Assembly: GCA_029817715.1 (NCBI GenBank)
Contig: JARUPY010000538.1
Span: forward strand, 3,162,001-3,226,000
Direction: 5' to 3'
Length of the DNA: 64,000 nt
Source: Melastoma dodecandrum
Lineage: Eukaryota > Streptophyta > Magnoliopsida > Myrtales > Melastomataceae
This document shows positions 48,401 to 60,061 of this stretch, in pieces. A program made the position numbers and the translations under genes. How positions within the stretch are numbered: the stretch's first letter is position 1; the number at the start of each line of letters is the position of its first letter. The notes under the pieces are model-generated. The model was not told the DNA's origin. It saw only the letters and a list, made by a program, of their open reading frames with translations, and did no database searches.

Positions 48401-50172
48401 GATGTGAAATTTATGAGCCAAAATCTGCTTTATAACTTATGAACGACCTCTAGTCTCTTTCTACCTTGAACTGGAGAAGAATTTGCTTGTATGCTAAAGT
48501 TTGGCATATTTGAGGGAGATTTATTTCTTAATAATGTTTGTCAGCAAAATATTTTGTGAAATATGGTATCAAATTTTAAAATTTATAGACTAATGTCAAG
48601 AAATAGGTCTTCATAAGGCCGATTTTGATCAACAAGGAAATTGGCCTTACACAAAATCAGTCTTACAAAAGCCTATGTTTTGGCATTAGTTAAGGAATTT
48701 AGGAACCACATATGCTATTTTACAAAATATTTTGCTCGATTACGTTATTAAGGAACAAAACTCATATTTGAGGACTCCTTATACAATGGAAGCACGTTAA
48801 GGTGTAGTTTGAACTCCAGTTTTTTGTTTTTCCTTAAAGCTGGTCATGGTGATTTTTTGTACCCTCTTGCATAAGAAATAAAACTGAACTATTAGAAAAC
48901 TGTGGTTGTGGCAGCTGTTTGTTGATCTTTCTTCTGTCAGCAAGAGTTGATTTGTAGATTAATATGAATGATTTTTTGTTTCTCATATCTTGATCATCTA
49001 TTTTTGCAGGGGCGCACAAGCAGCTTATTACATCTCCTCCAGTTGCAGTTTTCCCTCACCCGCTGGCAAGAGATCTTAGTTTTTCGAGGTATCAATGGCC
49101 CTTTTTTGATAATTTGTTCAAAGAAAGGTACCATTATCTGTTTCACATTGAATCATCTTGAAATTTCCCTTTGTTGCATATCCAGGTACTGGAACTACTT
49201 GAGGAAACAGACTTTTGTCTTGGAGTCGTACACAACGAAAGTTAACCGGATAATGAACCGTGCTTTGTTTGCAACCCACTGTTATCTTTCTTGGGGATTT
49301 GTTGCACCATATTTTATGGCCACAGTCCACGTCACTGCTGCATTACGTGCTTATATTAAGGGTTATCCAGTGGACGTAACAAACATGACTTCTTGGGGTG
49401 AGCACTGTGAAAAATTAACTGTGGCTGCTGCTTCTGGTTCATCATTTTTAATCATTTTTTGTGCTATTCACCTTTTTGTATTCACATATTCCAGTTTTCT
49501 ATAAAGATATCTTCTGACAGTGTCTATGATGATGTTTCAGGATTGGTATTGACAGGCTGCTTATCGGTTTGCACAATATGTGAGCTTCTCTCCATGTGGA
49601 ATTTGACAAGGATAGAAGTTCAACTTTGCAACATTCTATCTCCTGAGGCGCCACAACTTTCCCTTGCCTCGTATAACTGGGGTCTGGTAAGAATTTTCGT
49701 CTTTCCACAGTCGCTCAGTTGTCTAGCACCTCTCAGCATTTGTTCAGAATGATATAAACCTTTCTTTTGCCATTTGTTGGCAAGTAACCAATTCATACTT
49801 TTCGATGAGCAGGTATTTGTTGCGATGCTGGTGGATAACTTCCTCTACACAATATGCGCAATTCGGTCTTATTTTTCACAGTCCATAAACTGGTCAGGCA
49901 TCCGGTACCATTTAAGAAATGGAAAGATAAGCAAGGTATGCAAACAGCTGGACCTTTAGTGTTGGAATATCAGTCAGCTTCGTATTGCACTCTTGTAAAC
50001 ATGTAAAGTCCTTCTGCAGATCGACCGGGGCAAGGAACTTGGCCCTGATTATTCTGATTTAAGTGGAAAGAATCTGCATGCGTGGAAGACGTTGCCTCCG
50101 AAATCCATGTTTGTTGGCTCGCTTGCCAAAAGTTTTGTACAGTGGCGCCAGCCAAAGAAGTACGATGTGTAG
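45472..50172 (+). CDS. GCS: Ceramide glucosyltransferase (glucosylceramide synthase, GT21), 519 aa
   Basis: The enzyme moves glucose from a nucleotide or sterol donor to ceramide in the endomembrane system. Fourteen exons: 45472-45558, 46063-46118, 46203-46377, 47071-47172, 47402-47473, 47581-47697, 47858-47935, 48116-48178, 48261-48357, 49010-49088, 49186-49397, 49541-49686, 49813-49935 and 50020-50172; all GT-AG and in frame. An N-terminal hydrophobic segment (GWAICLVLAIGWACAAGV) is followed by LPRVSIVMPLKGFGEHNLHN, the metal-site motif VLFLDDDVRLHPG, GYSDDMTLAA, and RYWNYLRKQ in the place of the (Q/R)XXRW motif. C-terminal transmembrane segments follow. It ends with the Lys-rich QPKKYDV. 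Length is normal for plant GCS. Translation could also start at the Met three codons downstream (45481). Intron 9 carries mobile element D. Confidence 0.97.
48544..48735. mobile_element. Palindromic-word element D, inside GCS intron 9
   Basis: The smallest and clearest member. The left end GCAAAATATTTTGTGAAATA is matched at the right end, read on the other strand, by GCAAAATATTTTGTAAAATA. Similarity continues through AAATTNNTNNACTAATGNCA for about 65 bp on each side. The short core holds AAGGCCGATTTTGATCAA and its partner AAATTGGCCTTACACAAAAT. It has no coding capacity and sits well away from the splice sites. Confidence 0.7.
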
Positions 50173-52271
50173 CAGACAGAAGGACTAGCATTCATTTCAG
50201 CCTCCATTCGCAATGCCGTGTTGCCAGGTACGTTGGAGGTCATCAACGGAGGTGCTCTTCCCCGAATTGCTTTCCCCCGGTTCATTATTTTGTTTGATTT
50301 CTCAACCCAATTTTTGATATTGCCATTTATCAATCACTTCCCACCTTGATTCCTGATTTTTTTTTTCTTTTTTGTATTGCGGGGTGGTGTTGTATAATTC
50401 TTTTCTGTAAGGTTTTAATGCAGTGGAGGGTGGGTTTTTAGTTAAGAGTTCCAAGGGGCAAATTTTAGATTTTTCTCAAGTTAAAAGGGGATGGGAGATT
50501 GGAGAATTTTGTATTTAAAGTTTGTATTTGTATTTTGTGTATTCCTTTTTAGGTGCAAATCAACCATCTCTGGTAGTTACTGTATCATTTTACGTGTACC
50601 TAATCAAGTTCATTTTTAGTAGCCATTTTTGTGATTCTGGTTATAAGCAAGCTTAAACCAATTCCGAAGCAAGTTTTTGTATAGCCAGGGTCGTAACAGC
50701 GCAATCTAAGATCACGAGTCTGCCTCCAGGATAAGTCTGGCTGATAACTCTCGCCGAGATAAGACAAGCCGGTATAACCTAGTCAAGCAGTTTGAATTTG
50801 CAATAATCCAACGTCCAATCTTCTTCATTGCCATCATCAAAAAACAGTTCCCACTAGAATTGACTCCAATCTTTAAAGATTGGCCGGATAATCGCAGTCT
50901 GTAATTCTAAATTGCTAGACACCTCCAAGCACAGATAATAAGAGGGCTTACTCGGAGGCTCACTTGCAGAGTTCGACTTGTCGGTGATGATGCAAGTGCA
51001 GACATCATTTCTTCAGGTCCCCGATGTAGAAGTCTTCGACCAACTGGAAAACTCCGCCGGGATGTTGGGGTCTGCAGGAACGCAGCGGATATGCCCTCCG
51101 ATTAACATAAGGATTAGAGATACAGGGAGACAGTACATACTTCCTCCTAACGGTAGAAGAAGTCCACAAAAATCCATGCAATTGCAGCAGGGAAAGCATA
51201 TAATATTGTGATCCTCTGAGACTACCATTTCCGAGAACAAGCAAGTCAGATCTCATGGGAAATATAAAAAATTACCCATAAAACCCCTCGGTTGAATCAT
51301 CACCCGCATTGTTTAGGATAGAGTCACCACCGGGATGTTCCTCTACATAAGAGGTGACATCAAATATCTACAATAAGGAAGAAAATCATGACCAAACAAT
51401 GGGGAAGTCAAAGGACTGAACACACAAGTCTGAGATTGAGCAAGTATAAGTCAATGGAATTGATATTGTTGTCCACGGGAGATATAAAAAGCCGTGGTTC
51501 TCGAACCTTATCCTTGAGGATGAGCCAACAATCACTTCTCTTGTTGTGCAGAGCAACTTCCGCTTTTGTGTACATTTTGGGTCCCTAAACAAAATTTATA
51601 ACCAATCGGATAGAAAAATATTAGGAAAAGAGAAGTGGGAGGTAATTAGTTTCCCGAAAGAAGAAAAGGAATAAACAAATGAGAATGGAAAATTGTAAAT
51701 GATAGGAAGTAGAGACAACTGCATTTCCAATGTACTTCTCAACAGTTCCCGCATCCAACACAAAATTTAGGTAGCCATGAACCCAGAATAAGGTTGAGCA
51801 TTGCAAACTAAATGTCGAGAGAAAGGGAAATCCGATCAAATCTTTCATCGGGTAAATTGTGTTTCACCATTCGAAAGAACCGGCATAATGCCAGAAAAGT
51901 TCCGAGCTGGGACCATATGCAGATTTGGCTCAGCATATGAGGCATTCCATCTACTTAACTAACAATCCCTACTCGGTCTTTTTCTGACGAGTGGTGTCGA
52001 ATCAGACTGAGAAACAAACACTTTGAGTCACTAATTTGGCTCTATTATCCCTAACAAAACCACAGCACTAAGACCCTTAATCCAAGGAGATCATAAACCC
52101 GGCAGAAACTACAAAAAGCAGATGTACAACCTGCATCTACATGTCGAAACACATCAATTTTCCATAAGTGGCACAAGTGGGCATGAGACAACACAGTCTC
52201 ATCACCGCATGTGAAACATCAAGAAGAACTTGCAAATAAGAGGATGCTACCACGTAACGCCAGTAACACTT
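50173..52271. other. Region 3' of GCS, no gene recognised
   Basis: The first 400 bp are probably the GCS 3' untranslated region. From 50690 onward base composition is more balanced with short frames on both strands (longest under 90 codons), none recognisable. It may be downstream or intronic sequence of a minus-strand transcript starting near 52.9 kb. Confidence 0.4.
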
Positions 52272-52694
52272 TCAGAATTTCGCGTAAAAAGACCAGACAT
52301 TAGAGCATTCCTCGGCCACATACTCAATTTTTATTAATCCAGAGTGTATCAAGCAATCACAACGCCCACCAAAGTTTGCATTGACCAATTGAAAACATTC
52401 AACTATCAGCCCCCAGTTAAGGAAGAGCAACAAAACCTCGGCGCTTCTAGGTTTCGCTTGAACAACCTTCCCTTTCCCTGTATTTTCCCCTAGAACAACA
52501 ACATAGGCAGCCCATCAAACATGTCAGAATTTTACCATCCGAAAACCCAAAAAAAAAAAAAAGCAATCAGAAGAGCAGACCCATTTAGTTTAACACTTAA
52601 AGGTGGGAACTTTACCAGAGCTGTTGCCTCTGGGGACCAACAGGAACAAACCCAGAAGACCCAACAGCACTGCCGCCACTACAAACATCACCAT
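52272..52694 (-). CDS. Candidate small single-pass membrane protein, 98 aa by splicing model
   Basis: The minus strand from 52694 reads MVMFVVAAVLLGLLGLFLLV, one transmembrane segment, then PRGNSS. A donor (G at 52616, then GTAAAG) and an acceptor ending TTCTAG at 52490 join in frame to a second exon (52489-52272) open for 72 codons and ending TGA. Unspliced, the frame would stop after 34 codons. Upstream, a non-coding exon ending AAAG before GTAAGT (52816) and an acceptor GGGCAG just before the leader give a plausible 5' intron. I do not recognise the family. The last 20 codons overlap an AATAAA-like signal, so the true C-terminus could differ. Confidence 0.35.
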
Positions 52695-52699
52695 CTTTT

Positions 52700-53029
52700 T
52701 GTCCTCCCCTCTATCAAACTGCCCAAACACAGGAACAGACAAGTCACTTCCAACATGCACAGCATTTCACAGCAATCCCAGTTACCAAACCAAACCCACC
52801 CCCAGTTTCACTTACCTTTCACCCGACCGCGAAACCGGGAATCTTTCGATTGTATCGAATCAAATCGACCACAACTGTTAGGCTGCATCTAGCATTATAC
52901 TTTAAAAAGGGAATCTAGTCTTCAGAAAATGTTTATTATATTTCTATATAGTTTTTTTTTTCAAAATAACAAAAACTTTTTAAATTGAACAAATATAAAC
53001 CTAAATTACTAGAGATTTTTTATTAATCC
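52700..53029. other. Leader/promoter region of the candidate small gene, then AT-rich spacer
   Basis: Minus-strand non-coding exon and intron signals lie at about 52720-52890. The rest, to 53029, is AT-rich with no feature. Confidence 0.3.
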
Positions 53030-53467
53030 GCAAAATAATTTGTGAAATACATTGATCAAATTTAAAATTCGTGAACTAATAGTACTAACACTGTGTTTGT
53101 AACTCAGAATTCGTTTTTTAAAAAATATTGACTTACAAATTCGAAATTTTGAATTCCTACTGAGTTATAAACTCAGAGTTCATGTCTGAGTTTAGAAATC
53201 AAAGCTCGAAGGAACTACGAGTTTAGAGACCTAAGACTTGATTTGATTCAAAGACTTTTGTCATTACTAGATATCTGGTTTTAAAACTAAAACTCAGAGT
53301 TTTAAATTCATAGTTCCAACAATGATAGAAAACTCTGAATTCAGCGGTCGGACGTTAAAACTCTAAATTGATAACTTAGATTTTTTTTTAAAACTGAATT
53401 TTTATTTAAAAACGTCATTACTCGATGAATTGTAGATTTTACCGACCTATTTTGTAAATTATTTTAC
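53030..53467. mobile_element. Palindromic-word element E
   Basis: The left end GCAAAATAATTTGTGAAATA is answered on the other strand at the right end by GTAAAATAATTTACAAAATA. About 55 bp align, through AAATTCGTGAACTAAT and AATTCATCGAGTAAT. The core repeats AACTCAGAGTT-like words and their complements with AT tails (near 53103, 53160, 53170, 53290, 53330). It has no ORF. It shares ends with elements B and D but has a different core word. Confidence 0.65.
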
Positions 53468-54261
53468 GAAACAACCCTATCTAAGAACAAAGCTATAAAT
53501 TCGTATTAGCTTGATTTATAAAAAATAAGTCTGTTATTAATTATGAGTTACCTTCTTTTAGGAAAAAAAATTCGCACATGAATTATTTGAATTTTTTTGA
53601 AAGGAAGGTAGGTAACACAACGATTTTGTGATAGTATTTGCCCATTTTAATTTTTTTTACCAGGCAAATTATTTTGTGGAAGGTATTTTGTAACATATCT
53701 CTCGTTATGCCTTATTAAGTTCTTTTTCCATTTGGTAGGATTTCGGTGAAATTTGAGCATCTCTCGCCGCTATTTGATTATGAAATCGTAAACATTTGTT
53801 ATTTGATTCCATGGCCTTAGTGAAAAGGAAAAAAAAAATCAGTGTTTAGTTTTCAAAGGTTAACTGGTAGAGGAATCCGTGCTTACTTGAGCTGTTTTGG
53901 TTATCTGATCATAGGACAACGTTGGACTTGGACCATTCCATAGATCACCACAACCTTGCTTTCATCCAGCAATTATTCATGGTGGTAGCAAGTCTCGTTC
54001 TTCTTTTGTTCCTCGATGATAAGAGGTGGTAATAAGAAAAGAGTCAGCATACTCAAAACTACAGCATCAAATTTGATGAATGAACTGAATACAAGAAACT
54101 TCCCCCACTGTTTATTGATATTTGAACTCTGAACACCATCCTGAGACGAAATCCAAGACTCGCAACTCGATAACAAAGACTGACGCACACACTTCAGATG
54201 TTTATTCAATACTAGGATGGGCATAACTGCCCGACTCTACACACAGGGACATGGGGAATAA
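53468..54261. other. AT-rich spacer, no feature seen
   Basis: No ORF longer than about 80 codons and no repeat beyond A/T runs. Confidence 0.4.
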
Positions 54262-54812
54262 GACACTGCTTCAGGGGGGGAAGGAGAGAGGGCAGTCCCG
54301 TGGACTACTCCTGGGCGACCACTGGAATCTGCAGATGGTTCTGGTTCGGCATTCTTCAGCAACTTCATCAACCAAAGAAATCAAGAAAGAGAACAAAACC
54401 AGTGAATAGTGAATGCACGTAGAACACAAACCGCGTACAGAACATAACATGCAACTGTTTCCCGGGTTCATCAAAGTTTTTCCCACAAATAATTGAGGAT
54501 CTTCCTCACAGTAGTACCTGGAAATAGTTAACCATTTTTTCCTTGTGTACGGCACGCTCCCTCTTCAGATTCTGCAGAAGCTCCTGCACCTGGTTGATCA
54601 TGTAATAAAATATTTCCCCCTTTCAGCTACACATGACGTGATTAAACAACAAGTTTGTTTAAAGAATGGATAATAAAAAAAATCGATCTCTTTGTCGAAT
54701 TTTATTGCAGAAGGTGGATTGAGACTACCATCATCTCTCAGTCTCAGCATCCTTTTCCTTGCACATAGCCCTCAGTCGATTGACTTCGATCTTGACTTTG
54801 TTGGCTCTAATA
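54262..54812 (-). pseudogene. Decayed 3' half of a histidine-phosphotransfer gene
   Basis: Three blocks match exons 4-6 of the intact gene at 59.1-60.1 kb. Block 4 (from 54812) reads IRANKVKIEVNRLRAMCKEK, like IGANRVRIQVNRMRDLCKEN. Block 5 (about 54516-54585) reads LKRERAVHKEKMVNYFQ, like LKRERLELKDKMENYFQ. Block 6 (about 54360) is a Pro/Ser-rich tail. The donor after block 4 is AT where the intact gene has GT, and reading on meets a TGA. Block 5 lacks one base relative to its partner. Exons 1-3 with the phosphorylated His are absent upstream. It is therefore a truncated duplicate that cannot make a phosphotransfer protein. Confidence 0.75.
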
Positions 54813-54953
54813 CTGCAAACATAAATACCCATTCCAGGTTTAAGGCGTATTCACTATGTTTAGAACAAGGGACTTTACAGATGCATACTTTTGTCAGAAA
54901 TGTGACTAACAAGTTGCACGTACACACGTGACTAACTCAACCCGCACACAGTA

Positions 54954-55038
54954 GCTCGTGGCTTGACGGCTACCACCTGCCCTCGTGGCTTAACGCCTAC
55001 CACCTGTTCACGTGGCTTAATGGCTACCACCTGCCCCT
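54954..55038 (+). repeat. Three tandem copies of a 27-28 bp unit
   Basis: The unit is close to CGTGGCTTGACGGCTACCAC plus CTGCCCT, with changes in each copy. A minus-strand frame through it reads KPREQVVGVKPRGQVVAVKP, but nothing else supports coding. Confidence 0.8.
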
Positions 55039-58000
55039 GCACACAACCTATGTGACTAACAACCTGCACAAAAACAGAATTAGCAACTATAGCACCAACA
55101 GTCTGCAGCAACAGAAGATGATCTCTTTCATAGGTGATCGGCTCGGTGAATGCACGACGGACGCTCTTCGCTTTTGCAACGGTGAAGGCATAAGAATTCT
55201 GGTAAGCTTTCAGGTAGAACGACAATTTCGAAATGTTACTTCACAAGTTTCCCAATCAATCACCAACGGCTAATTGAACTACTTGCTATTTTCTCATTGA
55301 TTTGATCCAGTGGGAAAACTTTCAAATACACAAAACATTATCCTAAGTAATATTTAATAATAATAAACTGAATTAATCACCCAACAAAAGATAATGTCTT
55401 CAGAAGTTGCTTTCTACAACAGCAGAATGAACACTTTTCTTTATACGAATTTGGCATTATGATTGATAACTTTCCATAATATGAAAATAGTCCCGTTATT
55501 AGATTGCAGCCAAATCCCATAATTATAGGATCACGTTAGTTTAGAAAATAATTCTTTCAAAAACAACTCAAGGTCCAAGGAATGAACCTAGACGTGATGC
55601 TAAAGTTAATTCAATAAGAATTAACCTAAGGACGTATGAGATAAATATCTCACATGCTCGCATATTGAACAATCTCCAATAAGGAAATCGTCATTCAAAG
55701 AAATATCATTCTGTAAACCGTAGTAAGTACTCCAGTAAGGAGTGTTATAGCAATTGTGACACAGATGCTCATTTATGTAATAGAGATAGTGGACTCGATA
55801 GTAGATCTTGTCTTCAGAACACTATTTATGATGACTAGACCGTTCCCTCCGTTGAAGTACTCCACATAACTCTTTTACATATTGCACAGATGACGGAGAC
55901 CATCTTCTACATCCGAAGACATGTTCTTCTGTACACTTTAATAGCACATTAGCAATACATAACATTTGTCATCATCAAAACCAGATTATATCAACAAGAA
56001 CCTGATCCAGAAGCATTTGCCGTGTCGCAGTAGCTTCATCATGTACATAATTGTTCTTCATCCTCAACCATAGACATACACAGAATAACGCAACTTTGAC
56101 TCTTGAATTCCAATGAGGACTATAACAGAGCTTGTTATAGTGTGGAGAAAGGTGCAGTCCAGTACATTGCCTTAAATGGTACAAGATTTGGCGAGAAAAT
56201 CCATGTACACCAGCTTCCAGTGGTTATGAACTCTTATGGTATGGAAAAGATCCAAAAACTAACCCGAATTAGTGAAAGAAATCCACAGTGTTGAATTCTT
56301 AGTCCAAAAGATCTGGCCAGACTCCAGTAAAAAGCGAAATCAATGCAACGGGATTCTGTGCCCGGATTACTTTTCTTACAAAGTGCATTAAAAGGGGAAA
56401 AGAGAATAAGAGATTTTAGGTTGCATCTTAATTACAACAATGGTTTTATAATGTTCTTATAAGAGTTAACTTACATTTGCACCAAAGTCATGTAATTAAA
56501 AAATGGCATCAGGTTTGAGTCTTCTAAGCATTTCTGTAAACATCCATCTCGTCAAATAGAATGAGAAAGTCCAGAGGATCCAATGTGTCTAACTATGATG
56601 AAATTTTACAATACATACCCTGACAATTGAGAGAATATTTAATTCAACTTTCTGATATATTTGCAGGTACAAAGCTAGGAAATCCGCTTGGTTAATCCGA
56701 CATAAACAGTCATTCGTACAACTTATATCATGACAAGAGGCCTACGCAAGATAACCATAATGACAACCAACCAGACCAAGAATAGGAAAGAAGCAAAATG
56801 TTATGGGAAACATCTAGAACTTCATGCCCGCTTATGATAGAGATGGACATCATTACCATTCGAGCATAAAAGAGTCGGGAGAACTCATTTAAAAATGTAT
56901 GCATTATCAGCGAAATTCTTACGTGTCTCCTTCCAGAGGGCATGCTTCCAGGATGCTCCCTTTAATACAAGTTAACATCACAAACCTGTGCTGGAGGAAC
57001 GAAAATTAGGAGCAAAGAATAGTTAATGGAAATTTGGAGGTGCAAAATGTCATATTTCTTAGACCTGCTCTGGAAATGGTCTTAACACGAGCAGCATTGT
57101 GATAATAATGGAAGGATTTGCTCACATGTCATGGACCCAGAGAAAATTCTAAGACCCATCAGATTTGACAAATCAGACAAGATGCCGAGCAATCGACCTA
57201 AGCAGTTTACAAGATAAAAGGCAATGTGCGATAAACAGTAAGAACAAAATTAAGAGTTATAACACATTCTGCATATCAGTGATCCTGGGCCGACACAATT
57301 CAAGGAGCCAAATGCATAGGCCATCAATGGTTCCAAATATGAAATGAAAAATCAAAGCCTAAAGATTTACTTTTAGCAGACGAAATATCACTTCTAATTT
57401 GAATTCCCGAACAAGTATAGTACAACGAGAGTTGTGTCGAGTTATGGTAGATAAGCAGGAATCAGGACATGACAATTCCAACGGGAAGAGGAACAGCCGA
57501 TTCAAACTTCACGCATTTGTCATGATAATCAGACAAGAAGCTCCATTTAGAAGCAGACAGACAGAATTTAACAATGCCTAATTCCTTCTACCAGTATGAA
57601 TCAGTTAATCGCAACTATCTTCACAGAATAATCTGGCCAATCACTTGCCTTCAGAAACAGCTGTAGCAGAATGAATCTTTATCTTCTACCACTTGTGCTG
57701 GTCAAACTCACTGAATCAAACTACAAATCCTTTTCCATATGATGATGCCTTGTTCTCCTCACCCCATAATATACTATCCACGAGAAAAGCTCTGCCTGCA
57801 TTGGCAAATTCCAGACCTCATCAGGTGGCTATGAGTTCAAAAAAGGTATCACATTAAAACATGCCGTTCCGTAATCTCAGAGCATTTTACTGCTTTAAAG
57901 TACAGATGGGCGCAAAATCAACACCCGGACGAGTCCATCACACAAAAACCCAAAACCCAGCTGAACATAACCACAAAAGACATGAAAGCCAGACTCCCCT

Positions 58001-59132
58001 ATCCGTGCTTAACATAAAACCCAACTGGATGGATCGTGGAAAACAATGACCAGGTAGAACAAATCAAACTATGGAAGATTACAACATTTTCACTATTTCT
58101 TGCATCACTGATCAACTCCGCGGACTAAATAAAAACGAATCGCCTACTCTTGCGTCAACTTTCCCGATGCACAAACAAAAACATCCCAAAGCAGCACACT
58201 TTACCGCAACAATTTTTTTACCCAGTATCAGCATCTAGGAGAACTTAAATGGGTAACCGAATTCGTCGGCAAAGGTGAAGACTTCCAAAGCAGATTTGGA
58301 ATCACCCTACAACAATTGACCCATCATCATCATCTTCTTGTCCCTCGAACTCCACGGCTGTGCTTCTTCCGATTCCTCTGAATCCGACAGTGCATCATTA
58401 AGCTGCGTCGGATTACGATTGAAACGGAGAAACACAAATTGGAAAAACAATCCTTTGCATGTTGTTATATAGTTTTCATCCAAACGCAGCAATTTTTCCT
58501 TTGCTGGTTGATCTAATATTTTTTTTTTTTAACTAAGAGTTTCTGCCTGTTCAAATATTTGCCTGACTTGACTCATCCTCAATATATCTTTTAGAGCACT
58601 TGCAAGACTCGGAACCCCGATCGCCCCACTAAAAGGTTAGGGCTGAACAGGTACTACTCGACATCAGACTCAATACATTTTCGTAGGTGAATTCTTTCTT
58701 ACTGCACGGTTAATTTAATATTTTGATTATAAACTCTTATTGAAGCGATTCGTGGGGCTGATTATGTCCCAGAAACATTGATGTTCCAATAAGGAAAAAG
58801 GAAAATGTGAAAAGCTTTTTGTGCATGGCGGGGGCAGATGATATGAAAGACCAGATGGTGTTGCTTTTATTGATGATGTTCATGACTCGAAAGGACAAAG
58901 CAAGAAGGCAGAACGCCTTCTTTTACAGACCGGACTATCTTTGTTTATTGACTCCCTTAAGACACTGACTCGACAGACACATGGATGAGCCGCAAACGCC
59001 ATGCTCATCCCGGACACACACTTGACTGACTCTATGACGCGACACGACATGGACTGGACTCGACAGACGCAGATACTCAGATGAGCCGCAACACCATGCT
59101 CATCCCCTCCCCCCACACACACACAGTCAGCT
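55039..59132. other. Long stretch without a recognised gene
   Basis: No frame beyond about 120 codons and no family match. A minus-strand frame at 58316-58492 contains the acidic stretch DALSDSEESEEAQPW and could be a last exon of something unrecognised. I searched by eye for exons 1-3 of the decayed phosphotransfer copy here and did not find them. Confidence 0.35.
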
Positions 59133-60061
59133 CTACGGAGCGACTCCTCCAGTGATGCTCTGAGTCCCTGCTGATGAAGAAGGTGCGGCGACCTTCGGCA
59201 ACTGCAATAGACAAACACACCAAAAGAAAAACTTATCACACCGACTAAGATCGATGAAAAACGTCCCCAGGATCATTGGGTTCCTTGAGGCATCACCTGA
59301 AAGTAATTCTCCATCTTGTCCTTGAGCTCAAGGCGCTCCCTCTTCAGGTCCTTCAGGGCCTCCTTGCAGCTGCACGATAACGCTCATTAAATTTCTACCT
59401 TGGCGACATGACGACGCAGGTCGATCCTGTTGACCTGTAAAGAGGAACAGCATCTAAGACAGAGTATCACCTCTCAGCATTATTTTCCTTGCAGAGATCC
59501 CTCATCCTGTTAACTTGAATCCTGACCCTGTTGGCTCCAATGCTGCAAAACAAGATCGAGATCGAGATCTTATATTTCGATGAGAAAAGAGAGTGGAGTG
59601 ACGAGATCAGAGTGTGTTAAAAAGAAATGGTTTCGGGTCAATCACCTGGCACTGCTACCCTTCAACTGATGAAGAGCCTTGTCCAGTTCGACAAAGTTGA
59701 CAGGCACCTCTTCGCTGCTTCAACGTGATGTTGCAGATAGTTAGTGGTCAATCAAGAATCGAAAATTATCTGGGAAAAATGATAGGAAGATTCCATCCTT
59801 ACAGCCATCGCTCGATATTCCGCACGAACTTGGCCGAGTCCTCAATGTACATCACCATAACCTCTTGGGCAAAGTCGGGACACTCATTGTCCACGAGTTG
59901 CTCCAGCTGCACGAACTGAATGTCCACATATCCCTGATGACACAATCAGACTAAATAAACCGTCCCAAATTTATCAAATGAATCACAATGATGAGGAGAC
60001 GAACCTCTTCCAGAAGGATCTTCCTCATCGCAACCCGATCTTGCACAGAACTGCCTTCCAT
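59133..60061 (-). CDS. AHP: Histidine-containing phosphotransfer protein (AHP type), 157 aa
   Basis: HPt proteins carry phosphate from cytokinin receptor kinases to response regulators, moving between cytosol and nucleus. Six GT-AG exons: 60005-60061, 59803-59933, 59646-59717, 59471-59542, 59297-59369 and 59133-59201; 158 codons with stop. The conserved site HQLKGSSAS has its phospho-acceptor His at residue 79. Flanking helices read GYVDIQFVQLEQLVDNECPD and DSAKFVRNIERWL. IGANRVRIQVNRMRDLC and ALKDLKRERLELKDKMENYF complete the four-helix bundle. The Pro/Ser-rich C-terminal tail VAAPSSSAGTQSITGGVAP is longer than in many AHPs. The His is present, so this is not a pseudo-HPt such as AHP6. A decayed partial copy lies 4.3 kb downstream. 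Confidence 0.92.

Noticed and set aside
54932..55225. A 97-codon minus-strand frame ending in QVV-KPR repeats
   Set aside because: The repeat simply reflects the 28-bp tandem DNA repeat; the upstream part has no family resemblance.
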